Source of the DNA: Oscheius onirici
Lineage: Eukaryota; Nematoda; Chromadorea; Rhabditida; Rhabditidae
Assembly (NCBI GenBank): GCA_932521025.1
Contig: OW051473.1
Location: forward strand, 5,952,001-6,016,000
Direction of reading: 5' to 3'
Length of the DNA stretch: 64,000 nucleotides
This document shows, one piece after another, positions 25,101-35,273 of the stretch (position 1 is the stretch's first letter; each line of letters starts with the position of its first letter). The notes under the pieces were generated by a model. The model was not told the DNA's origin. It did no database searches and was given only the letters and a program-made list of their open reading frames with translations. A program made the position numbers and the translations under genes.

Positions 25101-26084
25101 CTGCTTTTACTCCCAATCCTCTTCGGCCCGGATCTGCTGCCATTCGGCGACGATCACCGACGGAAGACGAAGCCACTCCAAGGAAGACGGCAAGAACTGG
25201 AACTGAAGACGAAAGTGAACCGGTACTTGAAAAGAAACAATATATTACTCAACATTTCAGTTCATTGTCGTCGATGATTGCGATCTGGCTGAGCCCGCTG
25301 CTCGGAGGCAGATGAATGTGAAAAAGGAGCGATGTACGTACTGCAGCAAAGTTTTCACCAATCGCTCCAACCTCATTGTCCATCTGAGGAGTCATACTGG
25401 AGAGAAGCCTTACAAATGCCAGCTTTGTCCATATGCCTGTGCGCAGAGCAGCAAACTCACAAGACACATGAGGACCCATGGACAACAGGGAAAGGTATGA
25501 AACAATAAAAACTAAAAAAATGCACATTTAGGAAACGTTTCACTGCTATATTTGCCACATGCCGTTCTCAGTTCATTCGACTCTGGAGAAGCACATGAGA
25601 AAATGTGTGGTGAACAACAGCAACGGCACTCAGAATGAGGGTAGTCCTCAAGGTATGCGCCTCTCCCCACACTTTTCGCTCTAGTAGCTGTTAGCCATAA
25701 TCCCATATGCAGGTTCAGAACGACCACGACCAACTCCTTCTGCTCTGGCCGATGCCACTTCTCTTTTAGCCCTCTCGAATGCTCCTGTGAGCAGTTCTCA
25801 ACAGAATTCTGTCTCGCAGAGCAATCAGATGGTGCTCAATTGGCTTCAGGTATTCATTAACTTTCTCTTTTAAACAGAGAGTTCAGGCGCTGAACGTCAA
25901 TCCCACTCCTCCTGGTCAACCACTCGCCAGCTCCAGCTCAAACAAGGAAGACTTTGATGCTGATGAGGATATGGAAGAGACGGAAGCCTGTGAGCTCAAC
26001 GAGCGCTTGAAAAAGGTGTGTAAACAGTCATCTATGTGCTCACTTCCCAATTTCCAGGAACTCACTGAAGTCCCAGCTGTATAA
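22158..26084 (+). CDS. bcl-11: BCL11-family zinc-finger transcription factor
   Basis: Thirteen exons: 22158-22187, 22230-22493, 22537-22759, 24306-24412, 24455-24687, 24727-24844, 24886-25046, 25087-25222, 25261-25494, 25532-25652, 25713-25849, 25887-26015, 26058-26084. They give 639 aa. Fingers in BCL11 order: an N-terminal C2HC finger (starts at Cys79, CGECHTHFP...FIEHK), a second finger (from Cys181, CNSCKERF...[10 protein letters not shown]), then a C-terminal cluster from Cys449. In that cluster two C2H2 fingers (with the linker [12 protein letters not shown] and the block [13 protein letters not shown]) are followed by [13 protein letters not shown]. The last finger seems to end in Cys rather than His. 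Between them lie Ser/Pro-rich segments, a basic patch, [10 protein letters not shown] and a C-terminal acidic stretch. Vertebrate BCL11A/B are neuronal and blood-lineage repressors. The end of exon 3, before a 1.5-kb intron, is the least certain join. Confidence 0.93.
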
Positions 26085-28149
26085 ACTCTGCCACTTTCGC
26101 TAGGTTCAATTAGTCGACTGCTTTCACAAACTCCACAAACATTTACCCCAAGTTCTTTCTAAATGCCTTCTGAATAGTCTTCCAGTACAAAAACTTAGTC
26201 TCTTTCCCCTCCAAACGTCTAGCAACCTCATTGTGATTCCTTCCCTGTTCTGTAAATACTAGCCCGGTGATACCTGCCGCCTCATTAGCCAAACATAGTT
26301 TTATATAGGCGAATAGTGAGCTCTACTGCCTCCGGTTCTTACCCTCCCAACAATAGATGTGATATTCAAGCCTCTTTCTCCAGTCTTTTTACCTACACAT
26401 CGTCTTTGTTTTGTTTTACTGCTGTGACCGGTAGTTCTCCTCCTGAAACTGCCCAAACCTTGGATCAAAATCTTCTTTTGAGTCATAAGAGACCCATCGG
26501 TCACTGTAAATACTTTTTTCATAGAATGAACTCAGCCCACTCCGCTAGACCCTCTAGGTGAAAATCTCTGGGATCTGGTGCGGGAGGCGTGAAGACGTCT
26601 TTCGTGGTACCCTCACCGGTGCCCCCAGTCTCGGTGGAGGTTGTTTATTCCTCTTTAAACTTTTTTTCTCTCGTAGGGATTGTCCAAACTGATTATTCGA
26701 CTTTTCTCCTCATTTTTCTAGTCGCAATTATCTAACAGCGAATGATTCGTTAGCCATCCCAAACACATTTGTTCGAATACTCCCGGTGAAGTGTACAGAC
26801 CCCCAGATCCTTTATTTGTCCCCACATTTTTTACACAGTCATTCATTTACATAGTCGTCCGCGTAGCTGTTCTTTTCCCTCATCCGCCGGTGTCCCCTCT
26901 ATATTTCAGGTTACCTCTTTCTTTTCCCTTTAGACAAACAGACTAGTTCAATTCCCTGTGAGAAATCGCCCCGTGTCATTCGTTAATCCCAGTCTAGTGA
27001 CCCTTTCTTTACCCCTTTCCCTTGCAGTCCGTCTCTATCTCTACATTAAGGCTATTAACTATATATTATCCCTGAGTACTCGACCTGTATTCTGGTGGTT
27101 AATAAAACATATATACAAGTTGTTGTTTGTTTTTGGCGTCGATCGAAATACTTAGCTGAGTTGGCAAAAGCTGCAGGCTTCTTCAACACAACACTTGACC
27201 AAGCCTCACAAACATTTTGCAAGTTTTTTTCTGGTTATCATCGTGCGCAGCAAATAAAAAGGGTTATCATGGCGGGCCGCTCTTCTACGCTTTTGTTTTT
27301 CAATATTGAGAAACTTTGTTGTAAACTGTGTAGTGTTTTCATATCACCTGGTCTGGCTGGGCACTCTTTTCTGATAAAGACACAGTTAGTTTTCTTCTTT
27401 CAAAACATCTCGGACGCCTTGCCCGATTTTCTCTGCGGCTTGACCGTAAATGCTTAAGAGCATTGTCAACAAACACCATCGATTTTTGTGCACACCTGCT
27501 ACGCTCCGTACTTCTACACGTTTCTTAACTCGAACTCTCATTTATTCTGGCTCTAGAATGTTGGAAATTATGGAAGAACTTCTGGGACGAAGTTTATCCC
27601 ATTTAAAACGAGACCTACGGCTGGGCATTTCTATCGAGCTCTATATTCTTATTTTCACCTACTGTCTTTTATTCTTTTACCTGTAAGTTAAAGACAAAAA
27701 CACTCTGAATATCAATTTAAGACTGGTTTATATTGTTCATCTCTATTTCATGAGTATTTTGGAGGATGCCACATCAACAGATGACCTGTCCTTATCGCAG
27801 CACGAAATAACCAGAAAAATGATCTCTTGGTAGCTAGACATTCTAATGAACTCTGTTTCATTTTGACCTTTGATAACGTTTTTTGGACGGTCACGACACG
27901 AACAAGCCGTCCAGTTCTATCAACAGACGGAGACCCCACGGGGAACTGACGTGAAGTCATTGTCAACCGTCAATTATTGTCCTTTCATTTGTCTCCGACT
28001 CGATTCTCTTCGACGGACGATCAGTCTCCTAGGGAGAACAGCTTGCCGCACAAAGAAATCTTAGCGCAGTTACAACGGGCGCGACGGTCCGCCAAAGTCA
28101 CCGCGCCTGACCCATCAGTCGACGCGCTGTCGTCTTCCTAAGCAGCACG
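26085..28149. other. 3' UTR of bcl-11 and intergenic DNA
   Basis: No gene seen. Pyrimidine-rich sequence follows the bcl-11 stop. An AATAAA at 27101-27106 is a candidate polyadenylation signal and would give a 3' UTR of about 1 kb, which is long for this window. Confidence 0.45.
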
Positions 28150-29091
28150 ATGACTCTCTTAACTATTCTCTCTGTCAGTTTATTACTTGTTTTGCTCGTT
28201 GTAGCACCGCCACCTCCAGCCATTTTTGGTGAGTATCTATAATTTGCTTTTCGTTCAAGTTTTGGACCCGGAAGTGATATAACAAGAAGTTGCAGATGGC
28301 CCTGGTCCAATGAACCTAGAATCGCAAGACTTGCGACAAGGAGGTAAGACATTTTTTGATAGGTTTTAACATCGTTCAGGAGGACGAGGAGGTGGAGGAG
28401 GAGGAAATTGGAATGGCGGTGGAGGTGGTCAAGGAGGCAATTGGAACAACAACAACGGTGGAGGTGGAGGCCGAGGAGGATGGTCAGGAGGAAATGGCAA
28501 CGGAGGCAATGGCGGATGGGGAGGTAACGGAGGCGGCAACGGAGGAGGCTGGGGCGGCAACGGAGGCATGCAAGGAGGAGGCGGATGGGGAGGTCCAGGA
28601 GGCAGCGACAGAGGTTGGAACGGCGGAGGTGGAGGTCGTGGAGGATGGAACGGTGGTCCTGGAGGTATGGGTGGAGGTACGTCACTTTTCTTTACAACAG
28701 TAGTCTTGACCTTGATCTCGTCACTGAACCTAGCTTAACAATGCCTTTTTTGTTAAACTTGTCGATACTAATCGTTCAATGTTTAAGGTCCTGGTGGCTG
28801 GAATGGAAGAGGCGGTCCAGGTGAATGGAACGGAGGTGGTTGATATGAAAAAAAACGCGATAATAATATGTTTCTTTAGGTGGTCCCGGTAGTCCAGGAG
28901 GTTTTGGTGGACGTGGAGGTGGTGGCGGAGGATGGGGAGGACGCGACGAGCCAGGACATCATCATCACCATCACCACAGCAGCGAAGAACGAGGCGGAGG
29001 TGGCCGAAGAGGTGGCGGCCAAGGTGGACCTGGAGGTCAGAACCAAGGATTGCAAATCGCTGATGGCATTCTTCGAGGACTTTTTGGATAA
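28150..29091 (+). CDS. secreted glycine-rich protein with seven-histidine run
   Basis: Exons 28150-28228, 28296-28343, 28380-28676, 28788-28820 and 28880-29091 encode 222 aa. A strongly hydrophobic signal peptide (LLTILSVSLLLVLLVVA) is followed by Gly/Asn/Trp/Arg-rich repeats (GGW, GGNGG, GGGRGG). Near the C-terminus is DEPGHHHHHHHSSEER, then a short non-repetitive tail ending GILRGLFG. The histidine codons are a CAT/CAC mix and lie within a spliced gene, so this is not a vector tag. Glycine-rich secreted proteins in nematodes include structural and antimicrobial types; the His run could bind metal. If the intron at 28821-28879 is retained the protein ends early with GEWNGGG. Function is unknown. 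Confidence 0.82.
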
Positions 29092-29221
29092 AGATTCTTT
29101 TTCTGTTTTACACACTTTTCTGTCACATATTTACGGATAAACCAGTCCTTCACTTGTGATTCATATTTCGTGGAGATAATCCTCATTGTGAGCTTGTCTC
29201 CCTCATGGTCAGTCTGCGAAT

Positions 29222-29851
29222 ATGTTTCTACTGCTACTCACAGCATGTTTCTTTTTACCTTCGTTTCAACAGGTACTTCAGAAGTTGGTTTAAAACAGTT
29301 TTAGGAACCTTTCACAAAAGTGAACCCTTTTCTTCCACTTCCTACTAGAGAGATACCGCCGTACAACGAAAAAAGTGAAGGCCGAAACTTTTGTGACATC
29401 ATGAACGTTTCAGGTTCGACCACAAGCGTAGAAGATCGACTATCAGGGCGTAAACTGGGTGAACTTATTCACGACATGTCAAAAGAGCTTTATTGTCCGT
29501 TTATAGGAAAATTTTAAGTTATAATTACGTTCTAGTAACTCTGAACAATCCATTCTATTACGATAGAAACGAACAGAATTCTCAACGGCTTCAGAATAAC
29601 ATGTTTAGCCGAATACCTCCGTCTATTGGTTATCCGGAACAGCAATTTATTCCCACTACAGGCTGGACTGATTTCCTTAATTATAAAAGCAATTTTTAGG
29701 CTACAATCCCCAAATGGGCTTCAACCCTCTGATGATCCATCCTGAGTACAATAAGGTTCACAACATCCCACCAAATTTTTATACTCCGCCTTTTCAACGG
29801 ATTGGTCCATACCAGCAACTACCCTTTTCACCATACATGCTAGGAAAATAA
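29222..29851 (+). CDS. small secreted Pro/Asn/Tyr-rich protein, exon model partly uncertain
   Basis: A 17-residue signal peptide (MFLLLLTACFFLPSFQQ, exon 29222-29272) is followed, after a 32-bp intron, by coding sequence from 29305 with many prolines (NPFLPLPTREIPPYNEK). A downstream segment reads FSRIPPSIGY, and a last exon from about 29700 (NPQMGFNPLMIHPEYNK ... FSPYMLGK) ends in TAA. The joins between 29400 and 29640 are ambiguous, and several in-frame AG acceptors would work. A 71-bp intron at about 29629-29699 gives the smoothest junction. It sits just after the glycine-rich gene in the same orientation. No known family is recognised. Confidence 0.55.
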
Positions 29852-30249
29852 ACAATTTATCCATGTCTTTAAAAATTTGTTGCTGCCTGAAATTCGCTAT
29901 AACAAATGTTTAGCCATAGAGCAGCCGTTCGAAAAAAAAAGCTTTTGTTTGAAGGCTCTTGAATTTTTCACGTGTTCTAATTAAAAATGTAACTAATTTA
30001 CATATGGGGAAAGTGTTAAATTTACGAATGAATAATATTCGTTTTGATTTGACTAACAAATTGAACTTTTTAAAGAATTTAGAAAATCTGCTCTGCTGCG
30101 ATTCACGGTTGCAGCGCGCATACATACAACCCTTTCAGCCTCTTTTAATTTGTTTGCACATTTGTTTTCTTAGTTTGAAAACTCAACCTATCCCTTAATT
30201 TCTTACTCATATTATTCCTGTAAAAACTATTCATTCTTTTTCTGTCAAG

Positions 30250-31113
30250 ATGGACTTCCAGTATGTGGCAAGAACAGTAAAAGGTCCTGGTTGCAGCGAA
30301 GACTGGGAAGAACTTCTCGAAGGTTGTGGTTGCGATGGATCATGTACGGCTGAAAAGAAATGTCCATGTCTTCTAGGAGCTGAGGTTGGTTGATAAATAA
30401 TAGCAGTTTTATCAGTTTCCTATAGAATAACTACGATGGAGTACGCCTTCTTGATAAAGCAAGTGGAAGCCCTGTAATGGAATGTCATTCGGATTGTGGG
30501 TGCAATCCCGAATCTTGTGAGAATCGTCTTCTTCAGAGAGGCGTTTTTACCAAGCTCAAGGTTCGATTTCTCTACTTTTATCAATGCAACTTCAGGTTAT
30601 TCCAATGAGACAAAAAGGCTACGGAGTGTTCGCATCAGAGACGATTCCGAAGGACTCTTTTGTCTTCGAGTATGCCGGTGAAATTATTGGAAAAGAAGAA
30701 GCTTCCCTTCGTTATTCTCAGAACAAGGAACATAACTACATAATGACGGTGAAGGAAACTTGTCAAGGTTAACTTCAAGTATTCATTTTGAAAAGATTCC
30801 TAATTTAGGTAAAACTAGTGTAACATACGTTGACCCACGATTCAAGGGAAATCTTGCCCGTTTCGTGAATCACAGTTGTAGCCCAAATCTCCGGTTGATG
30901 ACTGTTCGAGTGGGTTCTCCAGTTCCCAGAGTTGGTCTTTTTGCTCGAAGGTAAGTGCATCAGCAAGGTTTTTATCGCAGCACATTTTATAGAGATATCC
31001 TTGCCGGAGAAGAGTTGTCATTCAAGTATGGAGCATCGAGAACTGTTGGCGAGAAAGAATGTTTTTGTGGAGCTGAGGAGTGCTTAGGGTTTTTACCTGC
31101 TGATGATTTATGA
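30250..31113 (+). CDS. SETMAR-like SET-domain histone-lysine N-methyltransferase
   Basis: Exons 30250-30384, 30426-30560, 30596-30767, 30809-30950 and 30993-31113 encode 234 aa, almost exactly one pre-SET/SET/post-SET unit. The cysteine-rich pre-SET region (CGCDGSC, CPCL, CHSDCGC, CENR) binds zinc in this class. The SET core shows KGYGVFA, YAGEII, NYI, GNLARFVNHSCSPNL (about 161-175) and GEELSFKYG. The post-SET motif is CFCGAEEC. The closest family by order and spacing is the SET part of SETMAR, which methylates histone H3 (H3K36 has been reported). No transposase domain is attached; the vertebrate fusion is primate-specific. It is probably nuclear. It converges with the minus-strand gene at 31276. 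Confidence 0.92.
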
Positions 31114-31153
31114 AAGTGTTTTACAGCAGAATATGCCTTGAAAGTTCTTAAAC

Positions 31154-31159
31154 AATAAA
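31154..31159 (+). terminator. polyadenylation signal of SET-domain gene
   Basis: AATAAA occurs 41 bp after the stop codon. Confidence 0.65.
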
Positions 31160-31275
31160 AACGTCTGCGCCAAGTAACAATCGAATACTAAGAACACGGA
31201 TACTGTCTCGCACAAAATGTGAGTAATCTGCATAGCTGCTCTACAACACAACTAATAATAACATAGTGCAAACTA

Positions 31276-31473
31276 TTATTTTCTGTATTTTTGACTGTCC
31301 TTCGAAGAAAGCTTCGCATCTCCACCAGCAGGTTCGATCTTGGAAGTTGCTCCGCATTCTTTCTCAGCACGAAGTTGTAAGACTTTCTTCAGTTCCTCGA
31401 TCACAACCGCATAGTCCTCGACCATCGATGAGGAGTATGCTTGACCTGCGAAGACGATCTTTCCTTTCTTCAT
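31276..31473 (-). CDS. small F.GQ.Y/DYA-motif protein, single-repeat paralogue
   Basis: A single-exon ORF of 65 aa with one copy of the motif [FY]-x-GQ-x-Y...V-x-DYA-x-V-[IV]-x-x-L. The helical stretch (VEDYAVVIEELKKVLQLR) is followed by a Ser/Lys-rich tail. It shares this motif with both halves of the neighbouring minus-strand gene at 32267-32707. It has no signal peptide or membrane helix. A TATATAA box lies about 41-47 bp upstream of the ATG, matching the position in its neighbour. The shared motif, shared promoter layout and tandem arrangement argue that it is a real gene. I do not recognise the family. Confidence 0.68.
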   Translation of the reverse strand: MKKGKIVFAGQAYSSSMVEDYAVVIEELKKVLQLRAEKECGATSKIEPAGGDAKLSSKDSQKYRK

Positions 31474-31513
31474 GTTGAGTTGTCTTCCTTGTCAATGGTC
31501 ACATCTGGCTCCC

Positions 31514-31520
31514 TTATATA
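31514..31520 (-). promoter_or_regulatory. TATA box of small F.GQ.Y gene
   Basis: TATATAA on the minus strand, about 41 bp upstream of the ATG, implies a very short 5' UTR. Confidence 0.55.
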
Positions 31521-32266
31521 CCTGAACTTGTTACTATTTTTTTGTTATATTTGTATATTTGTTATGTTTTTAACTGAAACGTCAATTTTTCTACATTTGT
31601 GTATAACTACAATAATATTTACGAAAAAATATAAGAAAACAACTAAACAAAATCGGTTTTGACAGATGTATGCTGCATATTTCCATATAATCAAAAAACT
31701 ACTGTTAAATTCACGAATAATAGAAATAACTAAACTTCATAAAACAAACTTTTGCAAAGCAATTATACGAACAACTTCTTGTGGCAAATTATGGCAAAAT
31801 TGAATACGCTGGCGTTTTACAAAAAAAGAAAGAGACTTCCGCCTTGGTGAAATCAGTCCGACTCTGGGACGCATACACTTTAAGTGTGACGAAAAGAAGC
31901 GAATAGCTTGATGTCGAAATTGTAAAGATTGACCCTAGAAAAGCCGTAGTGAATCTGCCAGCTCTTCATGGCGGACGTATATTGCGTGTTAAGGAAAACC
32001 GATGTTTATCTAGTTAATAATAGAAATTGCGGTCATTGGTGTTACTGCTCAAATATAATTTCAATGCCGAACTAAAAGATTATCTGTCGGTAAGCTATTC
32101 TGAGATTGCTCTCTTCACAAGCAACGAATTCGCTTTATTTACCGACAGCAATAGAAACACAGTTAGCACAAGAGTATGTAAAACTGACTTTGTGTAATGT
32201 CTATTCAAGAATGGAATCTACTTTGTATACATGCTAACAGCTGCGCTACTAAAATTACATGAACAG

Positions 32267-32707
32267 TTAGAAAACTTCCATCACCATCTTAAACTTCGGG
32301 ATAGCTTGCAAAAGCAGTAACAAAGACACACATATGTATTTTTTATGGGGCAATGTTCTGGGCATCATCTCCAGCAGCACAATTGAAGCACAATTGAAGT
32401 CCGTGTTCTTGATAAGATTTCTTTCGCCACGGCGCCTTAAGGTTTCTCGCAATTGTTGAACAACAACGGCATAATCGTTGACCAGCTGGATAGAGTACAT
32501 TTGACCCTTGTAGTACTTTCTTTCTTTTTCCATGGGAACTTGTTTTCTGTATCCTTCAGCACGTCCACTGACTGAGGTGTATTCTTGTTGAAGTTCCTTT
32601 CCAAACCGCTGCTGCAGAACTGTCTTCAACTCCTCGACCACAGCTGCATAGTTGTCGAGCATCTGACGGTTGTAAGACTGGCCAGCAAAGGAGTTTCCAT
32701 TCAGCAT
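32267..32707 (-). CDS. two-repeat F.GQ.Y/DYA-motif protein with frameshifted C-terminus
   Basis: An uninterrupted ORF of 146 aa. Two tandem copies of a roughly 35-residue unit are visible: FAGQSYNRQMLDNYAAVVEE and YKGQMYSIQLVNDYAVVVQQ, each continuing as a basic amphipathic helix (LKTVLQQR; LRETLRRR). The neighbour at 31276-31473 has one copy. There is no signal peptide. After the second repeat an 11-bp tandem duplication shifts the frame. The current C-terminus is a hydrophobic segment (KYICVSLLLLLQAI) unrelated to the paralogue, while the other frame beyond the duplication would stop within about a dozen codons. A TATATAAA box lies 35-42 bp upstream. The family is unknown to me. Confidence 0.7.
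   Translation of the reverse strand: MLNGNSFAGQSYNRQMLDNYAAVVEELKTVLQQRFGKELQQEYTSVSGRAEGYRKQVPMEKERKYYKGQMYSIQLVNDYAVVVQQLRETLRRRGERNLIKNTDFNCASIVLLEMMPRTLPHKKYICVSLLLLLQAIPKFKMVMEVF
32377..32398 (+). repeat. 11-bp tandem duplication inside coding sequence
   Basis: GCACAATTGAA occurs twice back to back (32377-32387 and 32388-32398). Because 11 is not a multiple of three, one copy shifts the reading frame of the minus-strand gene that spans it. Confidence 0.9.
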
Positions 32708-32741
32708 GTTTGATTGTATGCCAATGTTCCCAGCGAGTTTC

Positions 32742-32749
32742 TTTATATA
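32742..32749 (-). promoter_or_regulatory. TATA box of two-repeat gene
   Basis: TATATAAA on the minus strand, 35 bp upstream of the ATG, preceded by TTCAAG as in the paralogue (TTCAGG). Confidence 0.6.
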
Positions 32750-32983
32750 CTTGAATATTTCGCTATATTTTGTTTTTGTTTGTTACTTTTACAACACATG
32801 ATATATTTTGTTGTAAAAATTGGAACCATTTAGTTTTTGTTCAATTTTTAAAAAGTTTTAACATTTGTTGTTAACAACTGTAAACTGAAAATATTCTCCA
32901 CAATAGACGAGAAAAGAAATTTTGGTTAACAGAACCCTCTACAGAAAAACCAAACAACGTTCCAAAACAGTTTGTATACGATC

Positions 32984-33070
32984 GTATACACGTTCCTGAG
33001 TAGATATGGAGAGAATTAGGCGTAAAACGTTTCTGCGTGCCTGTGCTTGCTGAATGCGCGATGGAAACTT
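32984..33070 (-). pseudogene. remnant 3' end of a second Pro-rich gene
   Basis: This about 87-bp stretch is a diverged direct copy of 33691-33780, which holds the last codons, stop and 3' flank of the Pro-rich gene. Shared landmarks are the C-terminal coding blocks (rich in CGCATTCAGCAAG and CACGCAG), the TAA followed by TTCTCT, and CGTGTATACG. Nothing of the rest of the gene is present, so it is a leftover of a lost duplicate. Confidence 0.7.
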
Positions 33071-33227
33071 AACTTTTTTTGCATATGCAATTTACCGTAA
33101 TTCAAACTTGCCAAATGCTTCAACTTCAAGTTGCCATTTCATTTTTCGAGATATTCGGCAAGGTGAGATCGTTGTTTCTTGTCTCTAACAGTTTGTCAAC
33201 TCATGTTCACGAACTTTTTCAGGACTA

Positions 33228-33548
33228 TCCTCTCTTATTAAAACGCTAAGGTCGCTCAAAGTGTAGTTCGAACTTTTCTATCCCTCTGCACTGTTAAAAT
33301 GCGAATCTGAGGGCATTTGTTTTATCGAAATTTTGTGAGGAATTCGGCTACCACGTCCGTTTTTTTGAAATAATCCCCTTTCACTGTTTTCAAGTCCCTC
33401 TATGGTCTGGCACTCTGAAGCCGCAAGTAACAAGTTATGTCCTGTCGAGAATTTAGGGAACAATTAAGTTATGAACTTGGAAAAAAGTTGGAAAGTTTGA
33501 TTACTGTTGTAGAGGTACGAAATGGGATACGACGTCGTCAGACGACGA
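33228..33548 (+). repeat. dispersed repeat, copy A
   Basis: About 320 bp, similar along its length to 36080-36405 in the same orientation. Shared blocks include CCTCTCTTATTAAAAC, TTCGAACTTTTC, GAGGAATTC, TTTCAAGTCCC, CACTCTGAAGCC, AACAAGTTAT, CCTGTCGAGA and a terminal ACGACGTCGTCAGACGACG hairpin. It has no protein-coding support. Confidence 0.85.
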
Positions 33549-33725
33549 AGTCGGCTGGTCTAAAATTAGAATGCAAATTTATATACCCTGTTGACAAGCC
33601 AATTTCAATCTTAAAATTTCAGAATGTCTTTCGGTCAATTTTCCTCTTTCCAAAATACTGTATACTAGCGTTTATTAAGGCAGTGTTTGTCGTATACACG
33701 TTGTCCTGAGTATATATGAAGAGAA

Positions 33726-35242
33726 TTAGACGTAGAACTTGGCTGCGTGCCTGTACTTGCTGAATGTGCGATGGAACTTGCGGTATCCTCCAGAAGGTTG
33801 AGGATATCCTCCCGAAGCTAAAAACGCGTTTGTTTCGTAATGAAATAAGACCTTACGTTTAGGTGGAGGAGGTGGCGGAGGAGCAGCAGGTCCAGTGGCG
33901 TATCCTTCGTTAGCAGGAGGGGGAGGAGGAGGGGGAGGAGGAGGAGGAGGAGGAGCAACGGGATGAGATGGAGGCTTGGCATAACCACTAGGCTGATGTG
34001 GTGGTGGTGGCGAAGGAGGGGGAGGGGGAGGAGGAGGTGGGGGAGCAGGAGCTTGAGCATAGCTACTGGGTTTAGGCTGAGGGGGAGGTGGGGGATGGTA
34101 AACCGGGCGAGGAGCTGGTGGAGGAGGAGGTGGAGGAGGTGGAGGAGGAGGTGGTGGCGGAGCATGAGCGTAGCCGCTGGGTCTTGGCTGCGGTGGGGGT
34201 GGCTGATAGCTAGGACGAGGAGCCGGAGGAGGAAGAGGTGGGGGAGGAGGGGGTTGAGGAGGAGGAGGGTGATAAACCGGTCGCGGAGCAGGAGGAGGAG
34301 GGGGAGGGGGAGGTGGCTGAGGATGGTATGCTGGTTGCGGCGGTGGAGCCTGAGCGTAACTGTGCGGCTGCTGTGGTTGGTATGTCTGAGCAGGAGGCTG
34401 GTACATGGGCTGTGGTGGGGGAGGAGGAGGTGGGGGAGGAGGAGGAGCCGGCATAGGAGCAGGGGGGTTGTAGGCTGGAGGAGGGGGAGCCCGAGCATAA
34501 CCTTGAGGAGCTGGAGGAGAGTATAGCTGTTGAGGAGCAGGAGGAGCAGCCATCATCGGGGCTGGAGGGCTATAAAACTGCTGAGGTTGAGCTTGAGGCT
34601 GAGCGTATCCTTGAGGAGCAGGTGGATTGTACTGGGGCATCGGCTGAGGTGCCTGCGGCGGCTGGTACTGCTGAGGCGGCGCCTGGGGCTGGTACTGCAT
34701 TGGAGCAGTTTGAGGCTGAGCATAAGACTGTTGAGGATGGTACTGAGGAACAGGTGGCGAGTACTGTGGCATCGGCTGAGGAGCTACAGGAGCCTGAGGC
34801 TGATACTGCTGTGGCGGGGCCTGCGGCTGGTACTGCATCTGAGGTGCCTGAGGCTGAGCATAGCCCTGTGGAGCCGGTGGGCTATACTGCGGCTGAGGTG
34901 GAGGAGGGGCTGGCATAGGCGGTGGTGGAGGTGGTGGTTGAGGTGCAGCAGGAGCTGGTGGCGAGTACTGAGGCTGCGGCTGAGCATAGCCTTGTTGTTG
35001 AGGAGCCGGAGGAGTGTACTGAGGCTGAGGCGGGGGAGGAGGCGGAGGTGGTGGTGGCGAAGGGGCACTCTGCGGAGCAGGGTAAGACGGCTGCGGCTGT
35101 GGAGCCGCTACTTCTGGAGGTAAGACATAGGAGTCACTGAAATAAAAAACTGAGATCATAGTGATAAAGGTGTAAGGTAATTCGAAATTGATACTCACCA
35201 AAGGACTGAAGCGACCAATGAGCAGAAGAGAAGACTCCTCAT
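33726..35242 (-). CDS. secreted Pro/Gln/Tyr-rich repeat protein
   Basis: Three exons on the minus strand: 35199-35242, 33857-35136 and 33726-33817, giving about 471 aa. The signal peptide is MRSLLFCSLVASVLC. The mature protein is almost entirely Pro, Gln, Tyr and Ala in imperfect repeats: N-terminal units such as YSPPAPQGYAQPQ and YQPQAPPQQ, C-terminal units such as PPPPAPRPVYHPPPP and long proline runs. A short basic tail (RKFHRTFSKYRHAAKFYV) ends it. Regular tyrosines suggest a cross-linked extracellular matrix such as cuticle or eggshell; this is inference. Long ORFs on the opposite strand here are by-products of the repeats. A TATAAAA box lies about 32 bp upstream of the ATG, as in the small-protein genes next door. 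Confidence 0.85.
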
Positions 35243-35273
35243 GGTAGCTTGACGAGAGTGGGCAGGTGCTTCC

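Noticed and set aside
28098-28685. 195-codon minus-strand ORF opposite the glycine-rich gene
   Set aside because: A His/Leu/Arg-rich antisense shadow of GGN/GGA codons.
28961-28984. Histidine run as a cloning-vector tag contamination
   Set aside because: Mixed CAT/CAC codons, embedded in a spliced gene with matching composition on both sides.
32267-32707. Resemblance of LQQRFGKE in the two-repeat protein to a neuropeptide-F style RxRFG ending
   Set aside because: No signal peptide, no dibasic site after the Gly, and the ending is not kept in the other repeats.
33963-35140. Several long plus-strand ORFs (Arg/Trp/Ser-rich and Glu/Val/Ala-rich)
   Set aside because: They are antisense and frame shadows of the Pro-rich repeats and have no features of their own.
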